Part shown: in pieces, positions 40,835 to 49,596 of the stretch
Layout: every line of letters starts with the position of its first letter
Numbering within the stretch: the first letter of the stretch is position 1
From: Maritalea mediterranea
GTDB taxonomy: Bacteria > Pseudomonadota > Alphaproteobacteria > Rhizobiales > Devosiaceae
DNA: 64,000 bases
NCBI RefSeq assembly: GCF_021568695.1
Contig: NZ_JAKGTI010000001.1
Span: forward strand, 372,001 to 436,000
Direction of reading: 5' to 3'
The notes under the pieces: generated by a model
The model's input: the letters and a program-made list of their open reading frames with translations, nothing else
Database searches by the model: none
What the model was told of the DNA's origin: nothing
Made by a program: the position numbers and the translations under genes

Positions 40835-42208
40835 ATGCTTAAGAATGATCAGCTCGACCAATGGGACCGGGAAAATCTTTTCCACCCCTCAACTCACTTG
40901 GCGCAACATCGGCGCGGCGAAAGTGCCAACCGGATCGTCACTGGTGGTTCAGGCGCCCATATTGAAGACCGCGACGGCAACAAATTGCTCGACGCTTTTG
41001 CCGGGCTTTATTGCGTGAATGTGGGCTATGGCCGCCCTGAAATTGCTGATGCGATTGCAGCGCAGGCCAAGGAACTGGCCTATTACCACGCCTATGTCGG
41101 CCACGGGACCGAAGCGTCTATCACGCTGGCCAAAATGATTTTGGACCGGGCGCCGAAAAACATGTCCAAGGTCTATTTTGGTTTGGGCGGTTCTGACGCC
41201 AACGAAACCAATGTGAAGCTGATCTGGTACTACAACAATATTCTGGGCCGTCCGGAAAAGAAAAAGATCATCTCGCGCTGGCGCGGCTATCACGGCTCCG
41301 GCCTCATGACTGGCTCCTTGACCGGTCTTGAGCTGTTCCACAAAAAGTTCGACCTGCCGCTGACCCAGGTGCTGCACACAGAAGCGCCCTATTACTATCG
41401 TCGGGAAAATCTGGACCAGACCGAAGAGCAGTTTGTTGAGCATTGTGTCGCCAAGCTGGAAGAGCTGATCGAGCGCGAAGGCGCAGACACCATCGCCGCC
41501 TTTATCGGTGAGCCGATCCTGGGCACGGGCGGCATTGTGCCCCCACCAAAAGGCTATTGGGAAGCGATCCAAAAGGTGCTGAAAAAGCACGACATCCTGT
41601 TGGTGGCGGACGAAGTGGTGACCGGTTTTGGCCGTATGGGCACCATGATGGGGTCTGACCATTATGGCATCGAGCCAGACCTGATCACCATCGCCAAGGG
41701 CCTCACCTCAGCCTATGCTCCATTGTCCGGCTCCATTGTGGGCGACAAAATGTGGGACGTGTTTGAAAAAGGCACGGATGAGTTCGGCCCGATCGGCCAT
41801 GGCTGGACCTATTCGGCTCACCCGATCGGCGCGGCGGCTGGCATCGCCAACCTTAAGCTGATTGATGAGCTGAACCTGGTGCAAAATGCAGGCGAAGTCG
41901 GCACCTATCTGAACGAGCAAATGCACGCGGCGCTCGATGACCATCCGCATGTGGGCAATATCCGCGGTGAAGGCATGATGTGCGCGGTGGAATTTGTGAA
42001 AGACAAGGACAGCCGCACCTTCTTCGACCCGAGCCAAAAAATCGGACCGCAGATTGCTGGGGCGTTGATGGAGAAAAAGGTGATTGGTCGCGCCATGCCA
42101 CAAGGCGACATTCTGGGCTTTGCCCCGCCATTCTGCCTCACCAAGGCGGAAGCGGACGAAGTGGTGTCCAAAACCGCCGATGTGGTGAAGGCCATGGACT
42201 TCTCATAA
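40835..42208 (+). CDS. doeD: Class III aminotransferase (diaminobutyrate transaminase, DoeD/Atf)
   Basis: 457 residues, PLP fold type I, class III. The PLP Lys is in TIAKGLTSAY (about residue 288), the cofactor Asp in VADEVVTGFGRMG, and SRWRGYHGS corresponds to the substrate-binding stretch. In ectoine catabolism it transfers the amino group of 2,4-diaminobutyrate to an oxo acid, giving aspartate semialdehyde for the dehydrogenase encoded upstream. It is the last gene of the plus-strand unit, followed by terminator hairpins. Confidence 0.88.
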   Translation: MLKNDQLDQWDRENLFHPSTHLAQHRRGESANRIVTGGSGAHIEDRDGNKLLDAFAGLYCVNVGYGRPEIADAIAAQAKELAYYHAYVGHGTEASITLAKMILDRAPKNMSKVYFGLGGSDANETNVKLIWYYNNILGRPEKKKIISRWRGYHGSGLMTGSLTGLELFHKKFDLPLTQVLHTEAPYYYRRENLDQTEEQFVEHCVAKLEELIEREGADTIAAFIGEPILGTGGIVPPPKGYWEAIQKVLKKHDILLVADEVVTGFGRMGTMMGSDHYGIEPDLITIAKGLTSAYAPLSGSIVGDKMWDVFEKGTDEFGPIGHGWTYSAHPIGAAAGIANLKLIDELNLVQNAGEVGTYLNEQMHAALDDHPHVGNIRGEGMMCAVEFVKDKDSRTFFDPSQKIGPQIAGALMEKKVIGRAMPQGDILGFAPPFCLTKAEADEVVSKTADVVKAMDFS

Positions 42209-42230
42209 GTCGTCTAAATGAACACACAAT

Positions 42231-42285
42231 GCTCATCGCTTACCCACCGATGAGCGAAAAAAAGGGCGCCATAATGGCGCCCTTT
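42231..42285. terminator. Back-to-back terminators between doeD and tctA
   Basis: Hairpin one: GCTCATCG (42231-42238) with CGATGAGC (42248-42255). Hairpin two: AAAGGGCGCC (42261-42270), loop ATAAT, GGCGCCCTTT (42276-42285), with A7 before it that gives a T7 run on the minus strand, a strong end for the tct operon. Together they separate the convergent units. Confidence 0.88.
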
Positions 42286-42317
42286 CCAGTCTAGGAGGAG
42301 TTAGGGAGTTTCTTGCC

Positions 42318-43859
42318 TTATCCGCCTTCACCTGCGCGGTCGGCATTCTTACGCCACTTTTGATAAAGCGGCATCAACATCGGCACCACAAGCGTGAGCA
42401 CCGCGATGGTGAGAATCGTCAGTGTCAGTCCGCGCTCCCACAGGAACGACCAGCTGTCATTATTGATCAGCAAGGCTCGCCGCAGATTTTCTTCCATCAT
42501 GCCGCCCAGAATGAAGCCCAAAATCATCGGGGCGAGGGGGAAATCCAACAATCTCAATGTCACCGCCGCCACAGCAAAGATGATCATCAATTGAATGTCG
42601 AACGTGTTGAAGCTGACGAAATAAACCCCGATCAGCGAGAAAAACAGGATCAACGGCAAAAGGAAACGGGCCGGGATCGCGAGAATTTTCGCAATATAGG
42701 GAATAAGCGGCAGGTTCAAAATCAGCAAAATGATGTTGCCGATCCACATAGAGACGATCACAGACCAGAACACATCGGGCTGATCGATATAGAGCCGCGG
42801 ACCAGGCTGGATACCGTAGCCGATCAGGGCCCCCAGCATAATCGCGGTGGTGCCGGAACCGGGAATGCCGAGTGTCAATAGGGGCACAAAGGAGCCGGTG
42901 GCCGCCGCATTGTTGGCCGTTTCGGGTGCAGAGAGCCCACGAATAGACCCTTTGCCGAACAACTTGCCCTTTGTGGGCCCGGCCAAACGCTGTTCAGTGC
43001 CATAGGCCAAAAAGCTGCCAATGGTCGCCCCGGCGCCCGGCAAAACGCCGACCAGAAAACCGAGGATCGACGAGCGTCCCACCACGGGCACAAGCTCTTT
43101 CACTTCCTCTTTGCTCACCTTCATGGAGCCAAGGTTGGAATGTGCTTCCTGTTCTTTACGCCGCTCCTCGTCGGTCATGGCTTTGGGGCGCAAAATGGCC
43201 ATCAAAGCTTCTGAAAGCGCAAAGGTGGCCATCACAAGCAGCAGGAAGGAAATGCCATCCAGCAAATCGATCATGCCCAGCGTGAAGCGCTGGATGCCCT
43301 GAGTTTGGTCGGTCCCAACAGTAGACAGCATCAGGCCCAGAACCGTCATCATCATGGCTTTGAGCACATTGCCCTGCCCGGAAAAGGCCGCGACCGCTGT
43401 CAAGCCCAACACCATCAAGGCGAAATAATCTGTAGAGTGGAAGGACAAAGAGACTCTGGCCAATGAAGGCGCAGCGATCAGCAGCAGGATAGCCCCAATC
43501 ACACCGCCTGAAAAAGAAGAATAGGCTGCAATGGCTAGTGCCTTGCCAGCCTTGCCCTGTTTGGCCATAGGATAGCCATCAAACGAGGTGGCCACCGTGC
43601 TGGCCACGCCGGGCGCGTTGATCAGAATGGACGAGGTGGAGCCCCCAAAGATGGCACCATAGTAAACCGCCGCCATCAAAATAATGCCCGCAGACGGGTC
43701 AAGGCTGGCGGCAATCGGGATCATCAGCGCGATGGCGGACATGGGCCCAAGGCCGGGCAACATGCCGATAAAGGTGCCCACCAGACAGCCGCAGACCACA
43801 AAAACCAGATTCATTGGATTTAGGGCTGTTGTCAGCCCGATCATAATACCCTCAAGCAT
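42318..43859 (-). CDS. tctA: Tripartite tricarboxylate transporter large permease TctA
   Basis: 513 residues with about 11-12 membrane segments. Family signatures: GTFIGMLPGLGPMSAIALMIPI near 28-48, YGAIFGGSTSSILINAPGVASTVATSFDGYPMAKQGKAGKAL near 68-110, and LGIPGSGTTAIMLGALIGYGIQPGP near 320-345. It is the transport subunit for citrate or other carboxylates with TctB and TctC. It starts 5 bp after the tctB stop. Confidence 0.94.
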   Translation of the reverse strand: MLEGIMIGLTTALNPMNLVFVVCGCLVGTFIGMLPGLGPMSAIALMIPIAASLDPSAGIILMAAVYYGAIFGGSTSSILINAPGVASTVATSFDGYPMAKQGKAGKALAIAAYSSFSGGVIGAILLLIAAPSLARVSLSFHSTDYFALMVLGLTAVAAFSGQGNVLKAMMMTVLGLMLSTVGTDQTQGIQRFTLGMIDLLDGISFLLLVMATFALSEALMAILRPKAMTDEERRKEQEAHSNLGSMKVSKEEVKELVPVVGRSSILGFLVGVLPGAGATIGSFLAYGTEQRLAGPTKGKLFGKGSIRGLSAPETANNAAATGSFVPLLTLGIPGSGTTAIMLGALIGYGIQPGPRLYIDQPDVFWSVIVSMWIGNIILLILNLPLIPYIAKILAIPARFLLPLILFFSLIGVYFVSFNTFDIQLMIIFAVAAVTLRLLDFPLAPMILGFILGGMMEENLRRALLINNDSWSFLWERGLTLTILTIAVLTLVVPMLMPLYQKWRKNADRAGEGG

Positions 43860-43863
43860 ACAA

Positions 43864-44322
43864 CTACCCTCTCAAAAACCAGGGCATGGGTTCGATAAAC
43901 ACCCCAAGCCCGATGGACATTAGCGCCCAGAATGCAACGGCGACCGGTATGGATGTAACCGCAAGCAACCAGATTTTGCGCTCACCCAGCAGCCAATAGC
44001 CCACGCCCAACAGCATGGTGGATGCCAGAACAAAGCCAAAGGGGCGGATGGTCAGCCCATAGATTGACATCAGCACCAGAAAGGCCAGGGCGGTGAACCA
44101 GCTTTTACCTTTGAGTTCGACATACTCGGCCGGTGACGGCAGAACGATCATTGCAAGGCAAAGCCCGATACCAAGGATCGACAAGATCTCAGGCATAGTG
44201 CGGGCGTGAAAGGCAGAATCTGCCTGAAAGGGAAGTAGCGGAATGCGCTGGGCCAACATCGCGTAAGCGATACAGAAAGCCAACAGCAACATGGCGCCAA
44301 TTCTGCGTTTGGTGAAAAACAT
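43864..44322 (-). CDS. tctB: Tripartite tricarboxylate transporter small permease TctB
   Basis: About 152 residues with four membrane segments, as in the TctB family (about 140-160 residues). The stretch LPSPAEYVELKGKSWFTALAFLVLMSIYGLTIRPFGFVLASTMLLGVGYWLLGERK is characteristic. The open frame extends to 44421, but the ATG at 44322 has GGAGGGG upstream. It lies between tctC and tctA in the operon. Confidence 0.85.
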   Translation of the reverse strand: MFFTKRRIGAMLLLAFCIAYAMLAQRIPLLPFQADSAFHARTMPEILSILGIGLCLAMIVLPSPAEYVELKGKSWFTALAFLVLMSIYGLTIRPFGFVLASTMLLGVGYWLLGERKIWLLAVTSIPVAVAFWALMSIGLGVFIEPMPWFLRG

Positions 44323-44400
44323 AATACCCCTCCCACCTCTCAATTGAGAGACTTCGTGAAATACGCCCGCCAGTGTAGCGGGCGCATTTGCAATAATAGA

Positions 44401-44432
44401 TGGGAAAAAGAGCGCAGGCAAAACGGCGCTCT
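44401..44432 (-). terminator. Attenuator-type hairpin between tctC and tctB
   Basis: AGAGCGC (44409-44415) pairs with GCGCTCT (44426-44432) across a 10-base loop. On the minus strand the stem is followed by TTTTTCCCA, so it should end part of the transcripts after tctC. Confidence 0.65.
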
Positions 44433-44445
44433 CCCTTACATCAGC

Positions 44446-45420
44446 TTAAAGGAAACCAAGCTCGCGCATCAGGCCAGCGATCTCTTCTTCCTGCTTTTCA
44501 AGGAAGGCCACGAAATCATCGCCAGGGTTGTAAATGTCGACCCAGCCATTGCGATCCCGCACGGTTGCCCACTCTTCGGTGTCGTACATGGCTTCAAGCG
44601 CGCCGATATATTTGGCCTTGGTTTCAGCATCGAGGCCTGGTGCCGCAAAGAAACCGCGCCAGTTGACGAACTCTGTGCCAGGCGAACCGGCTTCACTACA
44701 AGTTGGGGTATCTGGTGCTGTGTCCAAACGCGCGGGCGCTGTCACACAAAGAATATTCACCTCACCCTGACGGGCCAGTTCAATCGCTTCGCCAAAACCA
44801 GTGGTCAGAGCTGCGATCTCGCCGGAAAGCAAGCCAGCCATGGCCTTACCGCCCGCATCATATGGAATATATTTCACATCCATTGGGTTGGCACCGGCAT
44901 TTTTCATCACCAAGGCGGCGATCAAATGGTCCATTGAACCAGCAACTGAGCCACCGCCGATGGCCATAGCAGAAGGATCATCCGCATAGGCAGCCAACAA
45001 GGCTTCCATGCTTTCATATTTTGAATCCTTATGCACCACCATCGCGCCATAGTCACCAATCGTGCCGGCAATTGGGGTCAGATCGCGGAACGACTGTGGG
45101 AACACCCCTTGCAAAGACCGGATCACGATTGGTGTGGAGTTGACCATCAATGTGCCCGGATCACCTGTTTCGATCAGGTGCGCAATAGCTTTACCGCCAC
45201 CGCCGCCGGACATGTTTTCATAGGTTGCTTGACCCAGAATACCTGATTTGGTCAGGGCCTCACCGGTGCCACGTGCGGTGCCATCCCAGCCGCCACCAGC
45301 GCCACCGGGAATCAAGAAGTGGATATCCTCAACCATTTGGTGGCCGTCCGCTGCGGCCATGCCCGCGGCACCAAAGGTCAATGCTGTTGCTGCAAGTGCA
45401 GCCTTGAATTGTTTGAACAT
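44446..45420 (-). CDS. tctC: Tripartite tricarboxylate transporter binding protein TctC
   Basis: 324 residues. The signal peptide MFKQFKAALAATALTFGAAGMAAA is followed by the Bug/TctC fold, with IHFLIPGGAGGGWDGTARGTGEAL near 35-58 and the pocket loops. The ligand is a carboxylate of unknown kind. It is the first gene of the operon tctC-tctB-tctA, with GGGAGGAAATTA upstream of the start. No tct-type two-component regulator is nearby. Confidence 0.93.
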   Translation of the reverse strand: MFKQFKAALAATALTFGAAGMAAADGHQMVEDIHFLIPGGAGGGWDGTARGTGEALTKSGILGQATYENMSGGGGGKAIAHLIETGDPGTLMVNSTPIVIRSLQGVFPQSFRDLTPIAGTIGDYGAMVVHKDSKYESMEALLAAYADDPSAMAIGGGSVAGSMDHLIAALVMKNAGANPMDVKYIPYDAGGKAMAGLLSGEIAALTTGFGEAIELARQGEVNILCVTAPARLDTAPDTPTCSEAGSPGTEFVNWRGFFAAPGLDAETKAKYIGALEAMYDTEEWATVRDRNGWVDIYNPGDDFVAFLEKQEEEIAGLMRELGFL

Positions 45421-45718
45421 TAATTTCCTCCCGAAAAGTTCAAAATGAGAACCAATACATAAGAAGAATTAGCAAAGCGCGCTGACACGAACCTGACCTG
45501 CAGCCAATTTGGTGCAGGGATATCGATTATTCTCAAATTATTTGCCGCGCGTGCGTTGCGAACGGCGGATTGGCTGGCAATTTGAGGGACAAAACAGTTT
45601 CAAAAGTTACAATATATGAATTTGTTTATGCTTAATTTACTGAACAGAGTCATGACTGGATGGAAACAGTCAGTCTTCGGACACCCTAACGAGACTATTT
45701 GCTGCCTTGGAGACAAAT
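45421..45718. other. Intergenic region between divergent tctC and chemoreceptor genes
   Basis: About 298 bp, AT-rich near the chemoreceptor start. It must hold both promoters. No sigma-54 or named operator pattern was found by eye. Confidence 0.4.
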
Positions 45719-47707
45719 ATGAACAAACTAAAGATTTCGGCTCGCATTTATGTGTTGGTCGCGCTCTCCCTGCTCACAGCAGGGGTGCTGGCGTTTGTCG
45801 GCATTTCATCAATTATTGAAACCCGGACCACACTGCGTTCACAAGAGCTAAAATCGATCACCGCGTCAGCAGTGGGCATTTTGCAAGGTGCCTATGATCG
45901 CGTACAGGCGGGCGAAATCAGCCAGCAAGACGCCCAGGCACAAGCCCTGCGCGCCATTGAAGACATCCGGTACCGCGGCAATGAATATATGTTTGTCATC
46001 GACAATCAGGGCGTGATGGTGATGCACCCCTTTGCCAAGGCCCTAGTGGGCAATAATCAGCTGCAAATGGCCGATGCGAATGGCAAATTGATCTTCAAGG
46101 AAATTGTGCAAATTGCGACCCAGCAGGGCGAAGGCTATCTCCGCTATGTCTGGCCGCGCGGAGAGGATAAAGTGCCGGTCGATAAAAACAGCTTTGTGTC
46201 TTACTTCGAGCCCTGGGGGCTGATTGTGGGCACCGGCGTTTATATTGACGACCTGCGCGCCGCGAACCAGCAGACGATGTTCACACAATTGGGCATCACC
46301 GCCCTGATTGCCGGCATTCTGTTCCTGGTGGCGTTCTTTATTGCGCGCTCTATCACCAAACCACTGTCCCGCTTGACGGGCATTATGGGCACCATTGCGT
46401 CAGGACAGCACGATGTGGATGTTGATGGAACCGAACGTGGCGACGAAATTGGTGAAATGGCCAGAGCCGTTGAGGTTTTCCGTGAGAACGGCGCCCGCGT
46501 TGCCAATCTCAGCCATGAAGAGTTGGAGCGTCAGGAAAGAGCCCAGCAAGAGCGTGCGCGTATGATGCAGGAGCTTCAGTTAGCTTTTGGCGAAGTGGTG
46601 GACGCGGCCAGCAAAGGTGACTTCTCAAACCGGGTGGATTTGCAGTTCCCGGACAAAGAGCTGAATATGCTTGGCGAGAGCGTGAACGGCCTTGTGGAAA
46701 CGGTCGAACGCGGACTGGAAGAGACGGGTTCCGTGCTTGCTTCCCTGGCGCGCACTGATCTGACGCATAGGGTAACCGGTCACTATGAAGGGGCGTTCGA
46801 AAAGCTCAAGAACGACACGAACCAAGTTGCGGACCGTCTTACAGATATCGTTTCACAATTGCGTAAAACCTCTGGGGGGCTGAAATCGGCAACTGGCGAA
46901 ATTCTGGAAGGTGCCAACGATTTGAGTGAGCGCACAACCAGACAAGCCGCAACCATTGAAGAAACCTCAGCGGCAATGGAACAGCTTTCCGGTACCGTTT
47001 CTGACAATGCGAAAAAGGCACAGTCCGCGACCGAGCGGACCAACCACGCCTCCAAATTGGCAACCGAAGGTGGCGCGGCCATGACCCAGGCGAACGAGGC
47101 GATGGAACGGATTACATCTTCATCCGCGAAAATTTCCAACATTATTGGCATGATCGACGATATCGCTTTCCAAACCAATTTGCTTGCACTGAATGCCTCT
47201 GTGGAAGCGGCCCGCGCCGGCGAAGCAGGCAAAGGCTTCGCCGTGGTGGCGGTGGAAGTGCGTCGACTGGCCCAAAATGCTGCAGACGCCTCCGGCGAAG
47301 TGAAACAATTGATCGATCAGAGCGCACACGAAGTCTCTGACGGCAGTAAATTGGTTTCTGACGCCTCGGCCAAGCTTGAAGAAATGCTGGTTGCTGTACG
47401 AGACAATGCTACCTTGATGGCAGAAATTGCCGAGGCCTCAAACGAGCAGGCTGCCGCCATTGTTGAGGTAAGCACTGCGGTCCACCAGATGGATGAAATG
47501 ACCCAGCATAATGCCGCGCTTGTTGAAGAAACAAACGCCGCAATTGAGCAGACCGAGACCCAAGCCTCAGAACTTGATCGCATCGTAGAGGTGTTCAAAT
47601 TGGACGGCCAACCAGGCGTCGGACAAAGTCGTCCCGCCCCTCGGGCCGTGCCCAAACGGGCCGTGCAAGGCAACGCCGCCATTCAAGAAGAATGGGCTGA
47701 GTTCTAG
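45719..47707 (+). CDS. Methyl-accepting chemotaxis protein with sCache_2 sensor
   Basis: About 662 residues. A membrane segment (about 8-30) is followed by a single-Cache type 2 periplasmic domain (about 35-190) with [29 protein letters not shown] and [15 protein letters not shown] second membrane segment lies near 195-215, then HAMP (about 217-270) and the signalling domain with the tip [41 protein letters not shown]. The C-terminus QEEWAEF fits the x-W-x-x-F pentapeptide that tethers CheR/CheB. The ATG at 45719 has GGAG upstream. Such Cache domains often bind small carboxylates, which would suit the neighbouring tct transporter, but this is inference. Confidence 0.92.
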   Translation: MNKLKISARIYVLVALSLLTAGVLAFVGISSIIETRTTLRSQELKSITASAVGILQGAYDRVQAGEISQQDAQAQALRAIEDIRYRGNEYMFVIDNQGVMVMHPFAKALVGNNQLQMADANGKLIFKEIVQIATQQGEGYLRYVWPRGEDKVPVDKNSFVSYFEPWGLIVGTGVYIDDLRAANQQTMFTQLGITALIAGILFLVAFFIARSITKPLSRLTGIMGTIASGQHDVDVDGTERGDEIGEMARAVEVFRENGARVANLSHEELERQERAQQERARMMQELQLAFGEVVDAASKGDFSNRVDLQFPDKELNMLGESVNGLVETVERGLEETGSVLASLARTDLTHRVTGHYEGAFEKLKNDTNQVADRLTDIVSQLRKTSGGLKSATGEILEGANDLSERTTRQAATIEETSAAMEQLSGTVSDNAKKAQSATERTNHASKLATEGGAAMTQANEAMERITSSSAKISNIIGMIDDIAFQTNLLALNASVEAARAGEAGKGFAVVAVEVRRLAQNAADASGEVKQLIDQSAHEVSDGSKLVSDASAKLEEMLVAVRDNATLMAEIAEASNEQAAAIVEVSTAVHQMDEMTQHNAALVEETNAAIEQTETQASELDRIVEVFKLDGQPGVGQSRPAPRAVPKRAVQGNAAIQEEWAEF

Positions 47708-47720
47708 ATCATTTAAAACC

Positions 47721-47760
47721 GAAGGGGACTGGGGCGCACATAAAGCTCTGGTCCCCTTTC
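47721..47760 (+). terminator. Terminator after the chemoreceptor gene
   Basis: AAGGGGAC (47722-47729) pairs with GTCCCCTT (47751-47758) across a 21-base loop, followed by TC. Moderate; the loop is long and the T-run short. Confidence 0.55.
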
Positions 47761-48138
47761 TGATAAGATGCGGGCTTCTTCTTCGCCTTTGCTCCATCAT
47801 TCTACAAAGTAGCACTTTTGAGAATCTTTCGAGAAAAAGACTATCGGCTGTCGCCGCGTTTTTTATCATCAATTTGGACTGCAACAGGCGAAATCCACAC
47901 GATGATCCTCCCCCATCAAAGCTGCGCTCAATAAGCTACTTGCCAATGAATGGGCTGACGCCAGCATAGGCCGACCTCAAAGTTTTGCCGTAGCCACACC
48001 GATGTTCGCGCCTCCGAGGCGAAGTTTCTATCTCCCCAGCATTGGCCGTTTTGCAATTCGCGTTTACTTTGCGTCCCCTAGGGGTTTCCATCTCATGCCT
48101 TGGTGCAGCAAGAAAGGCCCAACAAAGATTGATGGAAC
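47761..48138. other. Noncoding region with two similar structured blocks
   Basis: About 380 bp between the chemoreceptor and glycosyltransferase genes, which converge. On the minus strand two similar blocks occur: GAGATGGAAACCCCTAGGGG and GAGATAGAAACTTCGCCTCG, each leading into a short palindrome (CCCCTAGGGG; CGCCTCCGAGGCG on the plus strand). A minus-strand frame crosses it but looks random. No known RNA family fits. Confidence 0.4.
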
Positions 48139-49596
48139 TTAGCCAGCCTTTTTCTCGCTTGTACCGAGGCGGGGCATTTCGCCCCATCCCTCGACCTTGC
48201 GCAGGAACTGCCACCAGCCCACAATCCGCCACCAGCTATTGAGTTGTCGATAGCCGAAGTTCTCAATCAGGGCGACCAAGCCAAGTTTTAAAAGATCGCG
48301 GGCACGTGGGGATCGCGCCAGTTCTAATTCTTCAAGGATGAGAGTACTGACGCTTATGAAGGTGCCAAATATGAAAAAGATAGCCAAAAAGGCAAGGAGA
48401 AAGGCCTGATCCAACACCCCGAGAAAAAAGAGGAAGGGGAAGGCCAGATAGCCGATGAATTCTGCAATGGGCCCAATCACATCTACCAAGAGATTGTTGG
48501 GCATGGCCACCATGCCGAACCGACCATATCTCGGGTTGAAAAACATGTCTTTGTTTTTCGCGGCGACTTCCAGTGCGCCCCGCTGCCATCTGGTGCGTTG
48601 TGTGCGCAGGACTTTTAGGGATTCAGGAGCCTCTGTCCAACAAACCGGCTCCGGCACATATCGCATTTTGTAGTCGATATTCTGCTCTGAGAGATAGCGG
48701 TGAAGCTTGACGATAAAATCGTAATCTTCGCCAATCGTGTCGCTCGACCAGCCGCCCACCTTCATACTGAGATCGCGGCGAAAAATACCAAAAGCGCCCG
48801 AAACGATCGAGAGCATGCCCCAGTGGCTCCAGGCCAACCGCGCCATTAAAAAGGCACGTATATATTCCATGGTTTGCACCAGCGGCAAAAACTTCTTCGG
48901 CAGATCAATCTTGGTGATGCGACCGTTTTTCACCGTGCAGCCATTCAAAACCCTGATGGTCCCCCCAACAGCGACCATTTGCTCAGGCTCCTCCATAAAG
49001 GGGCGTACACAGCGCAATAAGGATTCTGGCTCTAACAACGAGTCGGCGTCCACAACGCAATAGAGGGGATGGCGCGAGAAATTGAGCGCCGCATTCACGG
49101 CATCGGCCTTGCAGCCCCCATTTTCCTTGTCGATGACCAAAAGCTGTGGATAGGCAGGGGAACCATAAACGCCGCGAACTGGGGCATGGGGTACCGTCAA
49201 CTCATGCGCTCGAGCCACCGGCCTGAGGTCGAAGGCCTCAATCAACACGTTGAGCGTATCGTCAGTTGATCCATCATTGGCCACCAGAATTTCGATATTG
49301 GGAAACTGCAAGAACAACATCGAGCGCAGGTTTGCGACAATGGTCTCAGCTTCATTATAAGCGGGGACCAGAATCGAAATGGGCATCACTTCTTCCGAAA
49401 TCAGCAATTGCCAGGTCGTCTCACTGTCCTCGGCTTGCGTGTGCCGACGCATTTCCGAATAGGCTGCGGGCAATTGCAGGGCGCTGATCAGGTTTTGCAA
49501 TATACCAATGGCAAAAATGATGCCGAGAAAGACGTAGACCCAAATGATATGGGCGAGAAAAAAGTCACCAAGCGGTGATGTGAACTGTTCAAGCAC
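48139..49596 (-). CDS. Membrane-bound processive-type family 2 glycosyltransferase
   Basis: 485 residues. One or more membrane segments at about 12-40, a GT-A domain (about 70-345), then three to four membrane segments. Motifs of BcsA/PgaC-type polysaccharide synthases are all present: ANDGSTDD (107-113), VDADS (182-186), GEDYD (289-293) and QRTRW (333-337). It likely polymerises and exports a surface polysaccharide. There is no PilZ domain, so no sign of direct c-di-GMP control. It overlaps the HEAT-repeat gene by 8 bp and belongs to a cluster of signal-transduction genes. The product polymer cannot be told. Confidence 0.88.
   Translation of the reverse strand: MLEQFTSPLGDFFLAHIIWVYVFLGIIFAIGILQNLISALQLPAAYSEMRRHTQAEDSETTWQLLISEEVMPISILVPAYNEAETIVANLRSMLFLQFPNIEILVANDGSTDDTLNVLIEAFDLRPVARAHELTVPHAPVRGVYGSPAYPQLLVIDKENGGCKADAVNAALNFSRHPLYCVVDADSLLEPESLLRCVRPFMEEPEQMVAVGGTIRVLNGCTVKNGRITKIDLPKKFLPLVQTMEYIRAFLMARLAWSHWGMLSIVSGAFGIFRRDLSMKVGGWSSDTIGEDYDFIVKLHRYLSEQNIDYKMRYVPEPVCWTEAPESLKVLRTQRTRWQRGALEVAAKNKDMFFNPRYGRFGMVAMPNNLLVDVIGPIAEFIGYLAFPFLFFLGVLDQAFLLAFLAIFFIFGTFISVSTLILEELELARSPRARDLLKLGLVALIENFGYRQLNSWWRIVGWWQFLRKVEGWGEMPRLGTSEKKAG

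Noticed and set aside
48040-48090. c-di-GMP (GEMM) riboswitch on the minus strand
   Set aside because: GGGGACGCAAAG matches part of the consensus, but the second stem and tetraloop receptor are missing, and no gene start follows.
47936-48232. 98-residue minus-strand ORF overlapping the end of the glycosyltransferase gene
   Set aside because: It overlaps a firm gene in another frame, has no ribosome site and looks like translated structured noncoding DNA.
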